From Chloroflexota bacterium (GTDB taxonomy: Bacteria > Chloroflexota > Dehalococcoidia > DSGV01), in assembly GCA_021787985.1 (NCBI GenBank), contig JAJYLG010000021.1:1-43262 (forward strand): a stretch of DNA of 43,262 nt, given 5' to 3'. The position numbers and the translations under genes were made by a program. The notes under the pieces are model-generated. The model had not been told where the DNA came from. It ran no database searches and saw nothing but the letters and a program-made list of their open reading frames with translations. Shown here piece after piece: positions 8,527 through 16,304 of the stretch; position 1 is the first letter of the stretch, and every line of letters begins with the position of its first letter.

Positions 8527-9782
8527 CAGGCGCCGACCTTGCGGCGCCGAGCGCCGTCCGCCAGCATGTGGCCGAGCTTGGCGCGCTTCGTCTCCAGGTA
8601 GCGCTCGTTGTACTTGTTCGGCTCGACGACCAGCGGCACCCGCTCCACCACGGACAGGCCGTAGCCCTCCAGGCCCGCGCGCTTTGCCGGGTTGTTCGTC
8701 ATCAGCCGCATCTCGCGCACGCCCAAGTCCACCAGGATCTGCATGCCGATGCCGTAGTCCCGCCGGTCGGCGGGGAAGCCGAGCGCCTCGTTCGCCTCGA
8801 CAGTGTCCAGCCCCTGGTCCTGCAGGTTGTAGGCGCGGATCTTGTTGTGCAGCCCGATGCCACGGCCTTCCTGTCGCATGTACAGCACCACGCCTCGTCC
8901 CTCGCGCGCGATCCGTTGCATCGCCGCCGCGAGCTGCTCGCCGCAGTCGCAGCGCAGCGAGCCGAAGACGTCGCCGGTGACGCACTGCGAATGGACCCGC
9001 ACCAGCGCCGGACCCCCCTTGGAGAGATCGCCCATGACGAGCGCCATGTGCTCGTCCGGGTCGGTCATCGCGCGGTACGCGATCATGCGCCACTCGCCCT
9101 CAGGCGTGGGCAGCTTCGCCTCGGCCACGCGCTCCACCAGCCGCTCGCGTTGCATACGGTATGCGATCAGGTCTTTGACAGAGACGATCTTGAGGCCGTG
9201 CCGGCCCGCGAAGCGCTTGAGCTGCGGCACCCGGGCCATCGTGCCGTCGGCGTTCATGATCTCGCAGAGAACGGCCGCCGGCCTCAGACCGGCCAGCCGG
9301 GCCAGGTCGACCGACGCCTCGGTCTGCCCCGCGCGCACGAGCACGCCGCCATCGCGCGCCCGCAGGGGAAACATGTGGCCGGGCATCACCAGGTCGCCAG
9401 GCCGCGTCGCCGGGTCGGTGATCACCTCGACCGTGCGGGCGCGGTCCGCCGCCGAGATGCCGGTGGTGACGCCGTGGCGCGCCTCGACGCTGATGGTGAA
9501 CGGCGTGCCGAAGTGGCTGGTGTTGACGCGCGGGTCGACCATCATCGGGAGCTGCAGCTCGTCGCAGCGCTGACCCGGCAGTGAGATGCAGACGAGCCCC
9601 CGGCCGTGGCGCGCCATGAAGTTGATCGCCTCGGGCGAGCAGAACTGCGCCGGCAGCGTCAGGTCGCCCTCGTTCTCACGGTCCTCATCGTCGACGATGA
9701 TGACGAAGCGGCCCTTGCGGTACTCCTCGATGGCCTCTTCGATCGTCGCCAGGGTGCGGTGCGTGCGCGACACGGTCGTCAT
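8526..9782 (-). CDS. ribBA: Bifunctional DHBP synthase / GTP cyclohydrolase II
   Basis: Supplies both branches of riboflavin synthesis. Residues 1 to about 205 are 3,4-dihydroxy-2-butanone-4-phosphate synthase ([31 protein letters not shown]). Residues about 206-405 are GTP cyclohydrolase II, with the zinc cysteines in [15 protein letters not shown] and the active-site stretch [20 protein letters not shown]. It has 418 residues, the usual fusion length. ATG 9782 overlaps the ribE stop as ATGA. Confidence 0.97.
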   Translation of the reverse strand: MTTVSRTHRTLATIEEAIEEYRKGRFVIIVDDEDRENEGDLTLPAQFCSPEAINFMARHGRGLVCISLPGQRCDELQLPMMVDPRVNTSHFGTPFTISVEARHGVTTGISAADRARTVEVITDPATRPGDLVMPGHMFPLRARDGGVLVRAGQTEASVDLARLAGLRPAAVLCEIMNADGTMARVPQLKRFAGRHGLKIVSVKDLIAYRMQRERLVERVAEAKLPTPEGEWRMIAYRAMTDPDEHMALVMGDLSKGGPALVRVHSQCVTGDVFGSLRCDCGEQLAAAMQRIAREGRGVVLYMRQEGRGIGLHNKIRAYNLQDQGLDTVEANEALGFPADRRDYGIGMQILVDLGVREMRLMTNNPAKRAGLEGYGLSVVERVPLVVEPNKYNERYLETKRAKLGHMLADGARRRKVGA

Positions 9783-10390
9783 CTCCGCTGGTCCGCGGCC
9801 GTCGGCGGGACATCGTCCCGACCGAACAACCGCTCGACATATTTCGCCAGGACGTCCGTTTCCAAGTTTACCCGATCACCGCGGTGCTTCGACCCCAGCA
9901 CGGTGTGGGCGGCGCTGAACGGGATCAACGTGAACGTGAACCAGTCCGGCCCGCGGTCGACCACGGTCAGGCTCGTCCCATCCACGGCCACGAAGCCCTT
10001 CTTCACGATGTAGCGCGCCAGGTCCGCGGACGCCCGCACGCGAACCACCGTCGCTTCGCCGTCGGGCTCGACCAAGTCAATCGTGCCCACTCCCTCGACG
10101 TGCCCCTGCACGATGTGCCCTCCGAAGCGGCCGTCGGCCCGCAGCGCCCGCTCCAGGTTCACCTGCGATTCGGGCCGCAGCTCGCCCAGGTTGCTACGAC
10201 GCAGCGTCTCCGGCACCGTGTCCACCTCGAACGCGTCGCCCTCCACCGCGACGGCCGTCAGGCAGACGCCGTTGACCGAGACCGAGTCGCCGATCCGCAG
10301 GTCGGCGCACACGAGCGGCGCCGCGATACGCAGCCCGCCCTCGCGGACCGCCGCGACCGCCCCGACCTCCTCCACGATGCCCGTGAACAC
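9779..10390 (-). CDS. ribE: Riboflavin synthase alpha chain
   Basis: Dismutates two 6,7-dimethyl-8-ribityllumazine molecules to riboflavin. It has 203 residues and two lumazine-binding repeats: the first begins [12 protein letters not shown] with [13 protein letters not shown], the second [16 protein letters not shown] with [13 protein letters not shown] chose GTG 10390 because AGGGGG lies a few bases upstream and the protein then begins with the family's standard FTGIVEE. An upstream in-frame GTG at 10438 would overlap ribD. Confidence 0.95.
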   Translation of the reverse strand: MFTGIVEEVGAVAAVREGGLRIAAPLVCADLRIGDSVSVNGVCLTAVAVEGDAFEVDTVPETLRRSNLGELRPESQVNLERALRADGRFGGHIVQGHVEGVGTIDLVEPDGEATVVRVRASADLARYIVKKGFVAVDGTSLTVVDRGPDWFTFTLIPFSAAHTVLGSKHRGDRVNLETDVLAKYVERLFGRDDVPPTAADQRR

Positions 10391-10421
10391 CCGCGCACCC
10401 CCTGTCCGGCGGCCGTCCGCT

Positions 10422-11534
10422 CTACTCGCCGCCCGCACCCTCAGGGTAGCGGGGCCGGCCGCGCACGAGCAGGTCCCGCCCCAGCCGCCGCACGCGCACG
10501 TCGCGCAGCCGCACGACGTCGGCCATGCGCCACGCGCCGCGGCCCCGCACGGCCGTCTGCGCCGCGCCGCCGATGATGATCGGCGCGACGATGACCGTCA
10601 CCTCGTCCACCAGCCGCGCATCGAAGAACGACCCCAGCACCTCCCCGCCGCCTTCGACCAGCAGTCGCAGCACTCCCCGCTCCCCCAGCAGCTTCAGAGC
10701 GGCGGGAAGGCTCACGTGTCCGTCCGTGTCCGCCGGCAGGTCGACGATCTCCGCGCCCCGCGCCTGTAGCGCATCGCGCCAGCCTGCCGGCGCGCAGGCC
10801 GTCGTCAGCACGAGGGTCGACGCGCCCGGCGCCAGCACCCGGGCCGCCGCCGGGACGCGCCCGCGCGCGTCGAGCACCACGCGCAGCGGCTGGCGCTCGG
10901 CAGGTACGCCTCCGGGGCGCGCCGTCAGCTCGGGGTCGTCCACCACCACCGTCTCCGAGCCGACGAGGATGGCGTCGATGCGCGTGCGCTCGTGGTGCGC
11001 CCAGACCAGCGTCTCCGGTCCGGAGACCCAGCGGGAGTCGCCCGAGACGGCGGCGATGCGACCGTCGAGCGAGGCGGCGAACTTGGCGATGACCCAGGGC
11101 GTGCCCGTGCGGCGGTGTTTCAAGAACCCGGCCAGCACGCGGCGAGCCGCGACCGCGCCGTCGCCGCGCTCGACCGCGATGCCGGAGGCACGCAGCCGGC
11201 CAGCTCCGCCACGGGCGATCGGGTCGGGGTCGGCCACGGCGTAAACGACGCGGGCGATTCCGGTGGCGAGCACGGCCTCGGCGCACGGCGGCGTGCGCCC
11301 CCAGTGGTTGCATGGCTCGAGCGTTACGTAGAGCGTGCCGCCGCGGGCGCGGTCGCCCGCCTGTTGCAACGCCATCGCCTCGGCGTGCGAGCCGCCCGGC
11401 GGCTGCGTCGCGCCTTCACCTCGCACCGTGCCGTCGGGCGCGACCACCACCGCCCCGACCGGGGGGTTCGGCGACGTTGCACCCACGACCGACTCCGCCA
11501 GCTCAAGGGCACGGCGCATGTGAGGAGACGGCAT
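10422..11534 (-). CDS. ribD: Bifunctional diaminohydroxyphosphoribosylaminopyrimidine deaminase / uracil reductase
   Basis: Carries out the second and third steps of the GTP branch of riboflavin synthesis. It has 370 residues. The N-terminal zinc deaminase shows H50-A-E52 and the cysteines C75 and C84 in PCNHWGRTPPC. The C-terminal NADPH reductase domain begins about residue 148 (PWVIAKFAASLDGRIA) and ends with LLVEGGGEVLGSF and APIIIGG. The start is ATG 11534 or ATG 11519; neither has a clear Shine-Dalgarno sequence. It lies 13 bases after dcd. Confidence 0.96.
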   Translation of the reverse strand: MPSPHMRRALELAESVVGATSPNPPVGAVVVAPDGTVRGEGATQPPGGSHAEAMALQQAGDRARGGTLYVTLEPCNHWGRTPPCAEAVLATGIARVVYAVADPDPIARGGAGRLRASGIAVERGDGAVAARRVLAGFLKHRRTGTPWVIAKFAASLDGRIAAVSGDSRWVSGPETLVWAHHERTRIDAILVGSETVVVDDPELTARPGGVPAERQPLRVVLDARGRVPAAARVLAPGASTLVLTTACAPAGWRDALQARGAEIVDLPADTDGHVSLPAALKLLGERGVLRLLVEGGGEVLGSFFDARLVDEVTVIVAPIIIGGAAQTAVRGRGAWRMADVVRLRDVRVRRLGRDLLVRGRPRYPEGAGGE

Positions 11535-11547
11535 GATCAGCCCGGCG

Positions 11548-12132
11548 CTACCGTTCTTCGAAGGCCGGCACCTGGTAGTCCTGCCAGCTCCGGCTGGCGG
11601 TCGGCTCCGCCTGGTCCTGGTAGCGGCTACCCAGCCCGGGCGAGCCGTACGGCCGCTCGGCCGGCGTGCTGAGCTGCTCGAACGAAAGCTGGGCGATGCG
11701 CATGAGGTAGTAGAGCGTCACCGGCAGGTTGGCGGCGTTGGACAGCTCGAGCGTGAGGTGGCCACGGAAGCCCGGGTCCACATAGCCGGCCGTTGCGTGC
11801 ACCAGCAAACCCAGCCGGCCGAGCGACGACTTCCCCTCCACGCGCGCCACCAGGTCGTCGGGCAGCGACACGCGCTCCAGCGTGCTGCCCAGCACGAACT
11901 CGCCCGGATGAAGGATGAAACGCTCGTCGTCACCGATCTCGACCAGCTCGGTCAGATCGTCCATCGGCTGCCGGACGTCGATATACGGGCGGCGCGAGTT
12001 GCGGAACACTCGGAACACCCGGTCGAGCCGCAAGTCGACGCTGGCCGGCTGCAGCGCCGCCGGGTCCCATGGCTCGACCAGCAACCGACCACGGTCGATC
12101 TGCTCGCGGATCGAGCGGTCTGACAGGACCAC
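11548..12132 (-). CDS. dcd: dCTP deaminase
   Basis: Deaminates dCTP to dUTP for thymidylate synthesis. Some members also hydrolyse dUTP, which I cannot decide from the sequence. It has 194 residues. The signature regions are [38 protein letters not shown] and [18 protein letters not shown], the last holding the catalytic glutamate. The start is GTG 12132, with GGGGAGG seven bases upstream; the open frame continues further upstream without such a site. It heads the riboflavin gene cluster, a pyrimidine-nucleotide gene placed beside flavin synthesis. Confidence 0.94.
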   Translation of the reverse strand: MVLSDRSIREQIDRGRLLVEPWDPAALQPASVDLRLDRVFRVFRNSRRPYIDVRQPMDDLTELVEIGDDERFILHPGEFVLGSTLERVSLPDDLVARVEGKSSLGRLGLLVHATAGYVDPGFRGHLTLELSNAANLPVTLYYLMRIAQLSFEQLSTPAERPYGSPGLGSRYQDQAEPTASRSWQDYQVPAFEER

Positions 12133-12181
12133 GGCGGCGCCTCCCCGGGGTTTCTGCCCGCAGGGTAGCCGGAGCACGGCT

Positions 12182-12197
12182 CGCCGCGCCAGCGGCG
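12182..12197 (-). terminator. Weak hairpin behind the SIMPL gene
   Basis: CGCCGC and GCGGCG pair around GCCA just beyond the stop of the SIMPL-domain gene. There is no T tract. It may end or slow transcription before dcd, or simply reflect high G+C. Confidence 0.35.
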
Positions 12198-12200
12198 CGC

Positions 12201-12956
12201 CTAGCCGACCGAGTAGGTCACCGTCACGTCGATCTTCACCTCGAGCTCACCCGGTGGCGTGCTGATGGTGGCCGCGGGAGCCGCCTTCTCGGCGTTGAGG
12301 TACGGGATGGGAGTCGTTCCGCCCGACTCGACCACGTTCACCGGCTTGCCCAGCGTGATGCCACCCGCCCGGGCCAGCGTCTGCGCGCGCTGCAGCGCGT
12401 CCTGCATCGCCAGCTCGCGCGCCTGCGAGCGAAGCTGCTCGATCTTCGATGAGGTGAACGATATCCCCTGCAGCGTGGCGTCATCGCCGACCGCCTTGAC
12501 CGCCGCGTCGATCACCGGGCCGGCGTCCGTGGTGTTCCGCACCGTCACCTGCAAGAGCTCCGTCAGCCGGTAGCCGTCCGGCGCGCCGCCGTTCGGGCCG
12601 CGCGTGTACTCGGGGTTGAGGTACAGGCTCACCGTCTTCACGTCCTTCTCCGTGTCGACGCCCTTCGCCTTCAACGCTTGCAAGAGCTGCTGCATGTCCT
12701 GCGCCGCGCGCGACCGCGCCGCCTCGACGGTGGTCGCCCGCACGTTCACCCCCAGCGTCACCACCGTCGTATCGGGGACGACCTTCACCGTGCCCTCGCC
12801 TTGCACCGTCACGCCGGATGTCGCCGTGCCGCTGTTGACCACCGCCGTGGTGTGCACCTCCCGGTTGGCCCGCGTCGCCAGCATCGTCAGCATCGTCAGC
12901 AGCGCGAGCGCCGCCACCAGCCCCGCTCCCAGCACCCACCGTTCCCATCGCTTCAT
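12201..12956 (-). CDS. SIMPL (DUF541) domain protein, membrane-anchored or secreted
   Basis: A 251-residue protein with an N-terminal hydrophobic segment (residues about 8-27, [20 protein letters not shown]) and a SIMPL domain outside the membrane ([20 protein letters not shown], then [35 protein letters not shown] and [12 protein letters not shown]). The family includes oxidative-stress and periplasmic proteins; the molecular activity is unknown. ATG 12956 overlaps the anti-sigma stop as ATGA, so it is co-translated with the sigma/anti-sigma pair and is probably part of the same envelope response. Confidence 0.9.
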   Translation of the reverse strand: MKRWERWVLGAGLVAALALLTMLTMLATRANREVHTTAVVNSGTATSGVTVQGEGTVKVVPDTTVVTLGVNVRATTVEAARSRAAQDMQQLLQALKAKGVDTEKDVKTVSLYLNPEYTRGPNGGAPDGYRLTELLQVTVRNTTDAGPVIDAAVKAVGDDATLQGISFTSSKIEQLRSQARELAMQDALQRAQTLARAGGITLGKPVNVVESGGTTPIPYLNAEKAAPAATISTPPGELEVKIDVTVTYSVG

Positions 12957-13651
12957 GTCCGGTTGCGCCTCCGCTTTCGCCAGCGTGACGACGCGACTAC
13001 CCCCCCGCCCCCCACGACCGCCAGCGCAGCGGCGGCGGCCAGCGCCACCGCCCGCCAGCCCGGTCCGCCACGCCCCGCCGTCTCGGCCACGTACAGCGCG
13101 GACGGCGTCTGAGCGCTCAGATCGCCCGGCGTGGCAACGGCTGCCGGCGAAGCGGACTCCGGCATGACGAAGTGCGCCTCGGGCGTACCGGTTGCCTCCG
13201 GCGCGCGCTTCTGCGCGCTGGCGCCGGCCGGGCTGGTCTCCACGGCGGCACTCCGATCCGCCTGGCGCGCCAGTCCCGCCGCCGGAGCGGCCCGCTTGGC
13301 GGCCCCGCCACCTGGCAGCCCGCCCGTGAGCAGCACTGCCGCGACCAGCACGGCCGCGGCGGCGAGCGCCCCGGCGCCGCCACCCTGCGCCCACCGCACC
13401 CATGCCGGCGCACGATCCGTTGCCGGTGTCCGGTGCGCCTGCTCGGCGGTCAGCGCGAAGGAGCGCGGGGCCCGCCGCGCCGGCAGGTCGTGCAGCGCAG
13501 CCCGCAGCGCCCGCTCTTCGCTGACCGCGCGGCTGCAGGCCGCGCAGCCCGCGACATGCGCTTCCACTCGCCGCGTCTCGGCCGAGGGGAGCTCGCCGCG
13601 AACGTACAGCGCCAGTGTGCGCGGGTGTCGGGGTCCGAAGGGGGTTCGCAT
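12953..13651 (-). CDS. Zinc-containing anti-sigma factor, transmembrane
   Basis: A 232-residue membrane protein that probably holds the adjacent ECF sigma factor inactive. The cytoplasmic N-terminus has the HX3CX2C zinc anti-sigma motif (H32, C36, C39 in EAHVAGCAACS). Two hydrophobic segments follow at about residues 90-112 and 200-220, separated by an Ala/Pro/Ser-rich stretch with low similarity to anything I know. The C-terminus is basic ([10 protein letters not shown]). It starts at ATG 13651, 18 bases after the sigma-factor stop, and its stop overlaps the SIMPL gene start. Confidence 0.88.
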   Translation of the reverse strand: MRTPFGPRHPRTLALYVRGELPSAETRRVEAHVAGCAACSRAVSEERALRAALHDLPARRAPRSFALTAEQAHRTPATDRAPAWVRWAQGGGAGALAAAAVLVAAVLLTGGLPGGGAAKRAAPAAGLARQADRSAAVETSPAGASAQKRAPEATGTPEAHFVMPESASPAAVATPGDLSAQTPSALYVAETAGRGGPGWRAVALAAAAALAVVGGGGVVASSRWRKRRRNRT

Positions 13652-13669
13652 CGTCCTGCTCCCGAAACG

Positions 13670-14242
13670 TCAGGCGCCCCGCAGGGGTTCCAGGTGGACC
13701 GAGCGCCGCAGGCGCTCGTGCGCCCGGTGCAGGCGCGATTTCAGGGTGCCCTCAGGGACGCCGAGCGCGCCGGCGGCTTCGGCCAGCGGCCAGCCCTGCA
13801 GGTCGCAGAGCAGCACCGCCGCCCGGTGCTCGGCTGTCAGCTCGGCCAGCGCGCGTTCGAGGGCGGCGCGCAACTGTGCCTGCTCGGCGCGCGACTCGGG
13901 TCCCGGCGCCGAGTCGGGCAGCTCGGCGATCGGCGCGTCTCCGTCGCCCGCGATGCGCAACGATGCCGGTCGCCGCCGCTCGCGGCGCAGCAGGTCGAGG
14001 CAGACGTTGCTCGCGATCCGGTAGAGCCAGGCGCGTGGGAACCCCGGGCGGTACCGTCCGACGGCTCGCCACGCGCGCACGAACGCCTCCTGCGTGGCGT
14101 CCTCACAGCGGTCGGGCCCGACCATGCGGGCGCAGAAGCCATAGAGCGCGTCCTGGTGCCGCAGCACGAACGCGTTGAACGCGTCCAGTGACCCCGCGGC
14201 CGCGGCGGCGAGCAGGGCATCATCAGACCTCGGCTCATTCAT
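13670..14242 (-). CDS. ECF-family RNA polymerase sigma factor
   Basis: A 190-residue alternative sigma factor. Region 2 runs from about residue 20 to 85 (FVLRHQDALYGFCARMVG, CEDATQEAFVRAWRA, AWLYRIASNVCLDLLRRE). Region 4 occupies about residues 130-185 (LTAEHRAAVLLCDLQGWPL, then GVPEGTLKSRLHRAHERLRR). A spacer rich in Asp, Pro and Ala joins them. ATG 14242 is preferred; ATG 14263 in frame is the alternative. It is followed by its anti-sigma factor and a SIMPL protein, and is divergent from the aldolase gene across 58 bases. Confidence 0.94.
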   Translation of the reverse strand: MNEPRSDDALLAAAAAGSLDAFNAFVLRHQDALYGFCARMVGPDRCEDATQEAFVRAWRAVGRYRPGFPRAWLYRIASNVCLDLLRRERRRPASLRIAGDGDAPIAELPDSAPGPESRAEQAQLRAALERALAELTAEHRAAVLLCDLQGWPLAEAAGALGVPEGTLKSRLHRAHERLRRSVHLEPLRGA

Positions 14243-14271
14243 TGACGGTGGCGTCGCTCCCATCGAGGATC

Positions 14272-14288
14272 GCGGAGGACATCTCCGC
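14272..14288. promoter_or_regulatory. Dyad in the sigma factor/aldolase divergent region
   Basis: GCGGAG and CTCCGC are separated by five bases in the 58-base gap between the divergent sigma-factor and aldolase genes. It may be an operator or a short hairpin in either leader. GGAG for the aldolase start lies just after it. Confidence 0.35.
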
Positions 14289-14300
14289 TGGAGTGTAGCC

Positions 14301-15143
14301 ATGCCGCTGGCGCCACTGCGACCCCTGCTCGGCCGTGCGCGGGCCGAGGGCTGGGCACTGCCCGCCTTCAACGTCGCAAACCTCGAGGTCTGCGCCGCCG
14401 TGCTCGACGCGGCCGAGCCCGGCGGGGGCAGCCGGGCGCCGATCGTGCTGCAGGCGAACCCCGGCGCCATCCGCCACGCCGGCTTCGCGCGGCTGGCGGC
14501 CCTGCTGGTCGCCGCCGCCCGCGACGCCGCCGTTCCCGTCGTGGTGATGCTGGACCACTGCGCCGACCCGGCGCTTCACGAGGCGGCGATCGCCGCGGGC
14601 TTCTCCGCGCTGATGGCCGACGGCAGCCGACTTCCGTTCGACGAGAACGTGACCTTCACGCGGCGAATCGCCGAGCGCGGCCACCGCGCCGGGCTGGCGG
14701 TCGAGGGAGAGCTGACGGCCATCGGCGGCCGCGAGGAGGGCGTCGCCGCATCCGACGAGCGCACCGACCCGGACACCGCCGCCCGCTTCGTGGAGGCCAC
14801 CGGCGTGGACGCCCTTGCCGTGGCGGTCGGCAACGCCCACGGCGACGCGCCGTCAGGCGGCAGGCTCGACCTCGAGCTGCTCGCCCGGATCGCCGCCGCG
14901 GTCCCGGTGCCCCTGGTGCTGCATGGGACCAGCGGCGTGCCGGAGAACCAGCTCCGTGCCGCCATCGCCGCGGGTGTGGCCAAGTGCAACGTCTCGTCCG
15001 TGCTTTACCGCGCCTTCGCCTCCGCGATCGCCGCCGGCGATGCGGGAACCGACCCGCGGCCGCTCCTGCGCGGGGGGCGCGCGGCGGTCGCGGACGTTGC
15101 CGCGGAGGTCATCGGCTGGTGCGGCGCCCGCGGCCGGGGATGA
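14301..15143 (+). CDS. fba: Class II (zinc) fructose-bisphosphate aldolase family protein
   Basis: A 280-residue member of the class II aldolase family, which includes fructose-1,6-bisphosphate and tagatose-bisphosphate aldolases. Visible features are AFNVANLE at the N-terminus, the catalytic D85 and zinc ligand H86 (VVMLDHCAD), E136 (VEGELTAIGG), H180 (VGNAHGDAPSGG) and H208 (LHGTSGVPENQL). The usual HGGSG is HGTSG here, and the usual GNVHG is GNAHG; these substitutions at the phosphate/metal loops make the exact substrate uncertain. The start is ATG 14301 after GGAG; an earlier ATG at 14175 is not used. Its stop overlaps the signal-peptidase ATG. Confidence 0.85.
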   Translation: MPLAPLRPLLGRARAEGWALPAFNVANLEVCAAVLDAAEPGGGSRAPIVLQANPGAIRHAGFARLAALLVAAARDAAVPVVVMLDHCADPALHEAAIAAGFSALMADGSRLPFDENVTFTRRIAERGHRAGLAVEGELTAIGGREEGVAASDERTDPDTAARFVEATGVDALAVAVGNAHGDAPSGGRLDLELLARIAAAVPVPLVLHGTSGVPENQLRAAIAAGVAKCNVSSVLYRAFASAIAAGDAGTDPRPLLRGGRAAVADVAAEVIGWCGARGRG

Positions 15144-15904
15144 GCCCACAGCGGGTTGCTATCCTGGGATCGATGTGCCCTCCGGAAGACCCGGGATACG
15201 CGGAGCCGCCGATCGACTCCGTCGAGGCGGAACCGCTTCCCAGCGGCGGCAACGCGGCCGCGCCGCGCCCGGCCCAGCGGGCCTTCGCGACGCTCCTCGA
15301 GGTTGCCGAGGTCCTGCTCCTCATGGCAGTGATCTTCCTCTCGATCCGCACGGCCGCGCAGAACTTCCGCGTCGAGGGGCTCTCGATGGAGCCGTCATTC
15401 TACAACGGCGACTACGTGCTGGTTGACAAGGTCGCCTACGCGCGCATCGATCTGCGCACGGTGCACCGCGTCCTGCCGTTCGTCTCGCCCGGCAGCGACC
15501 CGACGCGCTACATCTTCGGCGGGCCGCAACGCGGCGACGTCATCGTCTTCCATCCGCCCACGGCCGACTCAGCCAAGGACTACATCAAGCGCGTGATCGG
15601 GCTGCCGGGAGACACCGTGGCGGTGCGCAACGGCGCGGTCTACGTCAATGGCGTGGCGTTGCAAGAGCGCTACATCCGCGAGCGGCCGCTGTACACCGCG
15701 CCGCCGACGGTCGTGCCGCCGGGGACGGTCTACGTGCTGGGCGACAACCGCAACGAGAGCCAGGACTCGCACGATTTCGGGCCGGTGCCGCTGCAGAACA
15801 TCGTGGGGAGGGCCGAGCTGGTCTTCCTGCCGTTCAGCCATATCGGGCTTGCGCCGAACCACCACCTCGCGGCGCCCGCGCCCGCCACGGCGGCGGCCCG
15901 TTGA
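15140..15904 (+). CDS. lepB: Signal peptidase I
   Basis: Cleaves signal peptides from exported proteins at the outer face of the membrane. It has 254 residues with a cytoplasmic N-terminus, one membrane helix (about 52-72) and an external catalytic domain. The catalytic serine is S82 (VEGLSMEPSFYNGDYVLV) and the general-base lysine is K150 (DYIKRVIGLPGDTV). The later signature VLGDNRNESQDSHDFG is intact. ATG 15140 overlaps the aldolase stop (ATGA); ATG 15173 is an alternative start. Its substrates should include the secreted proteins at 561, 17830 and 34925. Confidence 0.95.
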   Translation: MSPQRVAILGSMCPPEDPGYAEPPIDSVEAEPLPSGGNAAAPRPAQRAFATLLEVAEVLLLMAVIFLSIRTAAQNFRVEGLSMEPSFYNGDYVLVDKVAYARIDLRTVHRVLPFVSPGSDPTRYIFGGPQRGDVIVFHPPTADSAKDYIKRVIGLPGDTVAVRNGAVYVNGVALQERYIRERPLYTAPPTVVPPGTVYVLGDNRNESQDSHDFGPVPLQNIVGRAELVFLPFSHIGLAPNHHLAAPAPATAAAR

Positions 15905-15968
15905 CCGAACACCTGCCCGCAGCGAGCAGGCCGCCAGCGCACCAGGGGAGCCGCCGCTACCGGCCACC

Positions 15969-15974
15969 TATACT
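15969..15974 (+). promoter_or_regulatory. Possible -10 box of tRNA-Lys
   Basis: TATACT lies seven bases before the first tRNA base, the spacing expected of a -10 hexamer. No TTGACA-like -35 sequence is found 17 bases upstream, so the assignment is weak. Confidence 0.35.
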
Positions 15975-15980
15975 GAGACC

Positions 15981-16055
15981 GGCCCGGTAGCTCAGCGGTA
16001 GAGCAGCGGACTTTTAATCCGTCGGCCGTGGGTTCGAATCCCACCCGGGCTACCA
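15981..16055 (+). tRNA. tRNA-Lys (anticodon UUU)
   Basis: A 75-base cloverleaf. The acceptor GGCCCGG pairs with CCGGGCT (one G-U closing pair), the D stem is GCTC/GAGC, the anticodon stem GCGGA/TCCGT carries loop CTTTTAA with anticodon TTT, and the T arm is GTGGG TTCGAAT CCCAC. The discriminator is A, and CCA is encoded at 16053-16055. No copy of its 3' end suggesting an integration site was noticed elsewhere in the window. Confidence 0.97.
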
Positions 16056-16103
16056 TGACCGCCCACCGAAGCTGACACGCACAACGGACCGGGAGCGTGC
16101 CGC

Positions 16104-16259
16104 ATGACCCGTCGCCGTCCGTCACATCTTGGACATCGGATCCCCGACGCTTCGGCGGACGCAAACACCGCCTGGCTCTACGCCCTCGCCAGCTTCGAGG
16201 CCGACTTGCGCACGCGTCGCTCCTCGCCGCGGCAGCGCCGCGAGCGCGGGACCGTGTAG
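16104..16259 (+). CDS. Small hypothetical protein, 51 residues
   Basis: An ORF from ATG 16104 to TAG 16257-16259, with GGGAG at 16091-16095 eight bases upstream. The translation runs MTRRRPSHLGHRIPD, then ASADANTAWLYALASFEAD, and ends in the basic tail RRSSPRQRRERGTV. Codon third positions are almost all G or C from codon 12 onward, as in neighbouring genes. I recognise no family. It lies between tRNA-Lys and the radical SAM maturase, 45 bases before the latter's start, so the two may share a transcript. Being a substrate peptide of that enzyme is possible but unsupported, since it has no cysteine. Confidence 0.5.
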   Translation: MTRRRPSHLGHRIPDASADANTAWLYALASFEADLRTRRSSPRQRRERGTV

Positions 16260-16304
16260 CCTTCGAGGTCGCCAGGTGAGCCGCCGAGCAGGGACGACCG
16301 CAGC

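Noticed and set aside
12133-12200. FMN riboswitch before the riboflavin cluster
   Set aside because: None of the conserved FMN-element sequences could be found, and the space is too short.
16097-16279. 60-residue frame starting at GTG 16097
   Set aside because: Arg-rich shadow of the better ORF at 16104, which has the Shine-Dalgarno spacing and codon bias.
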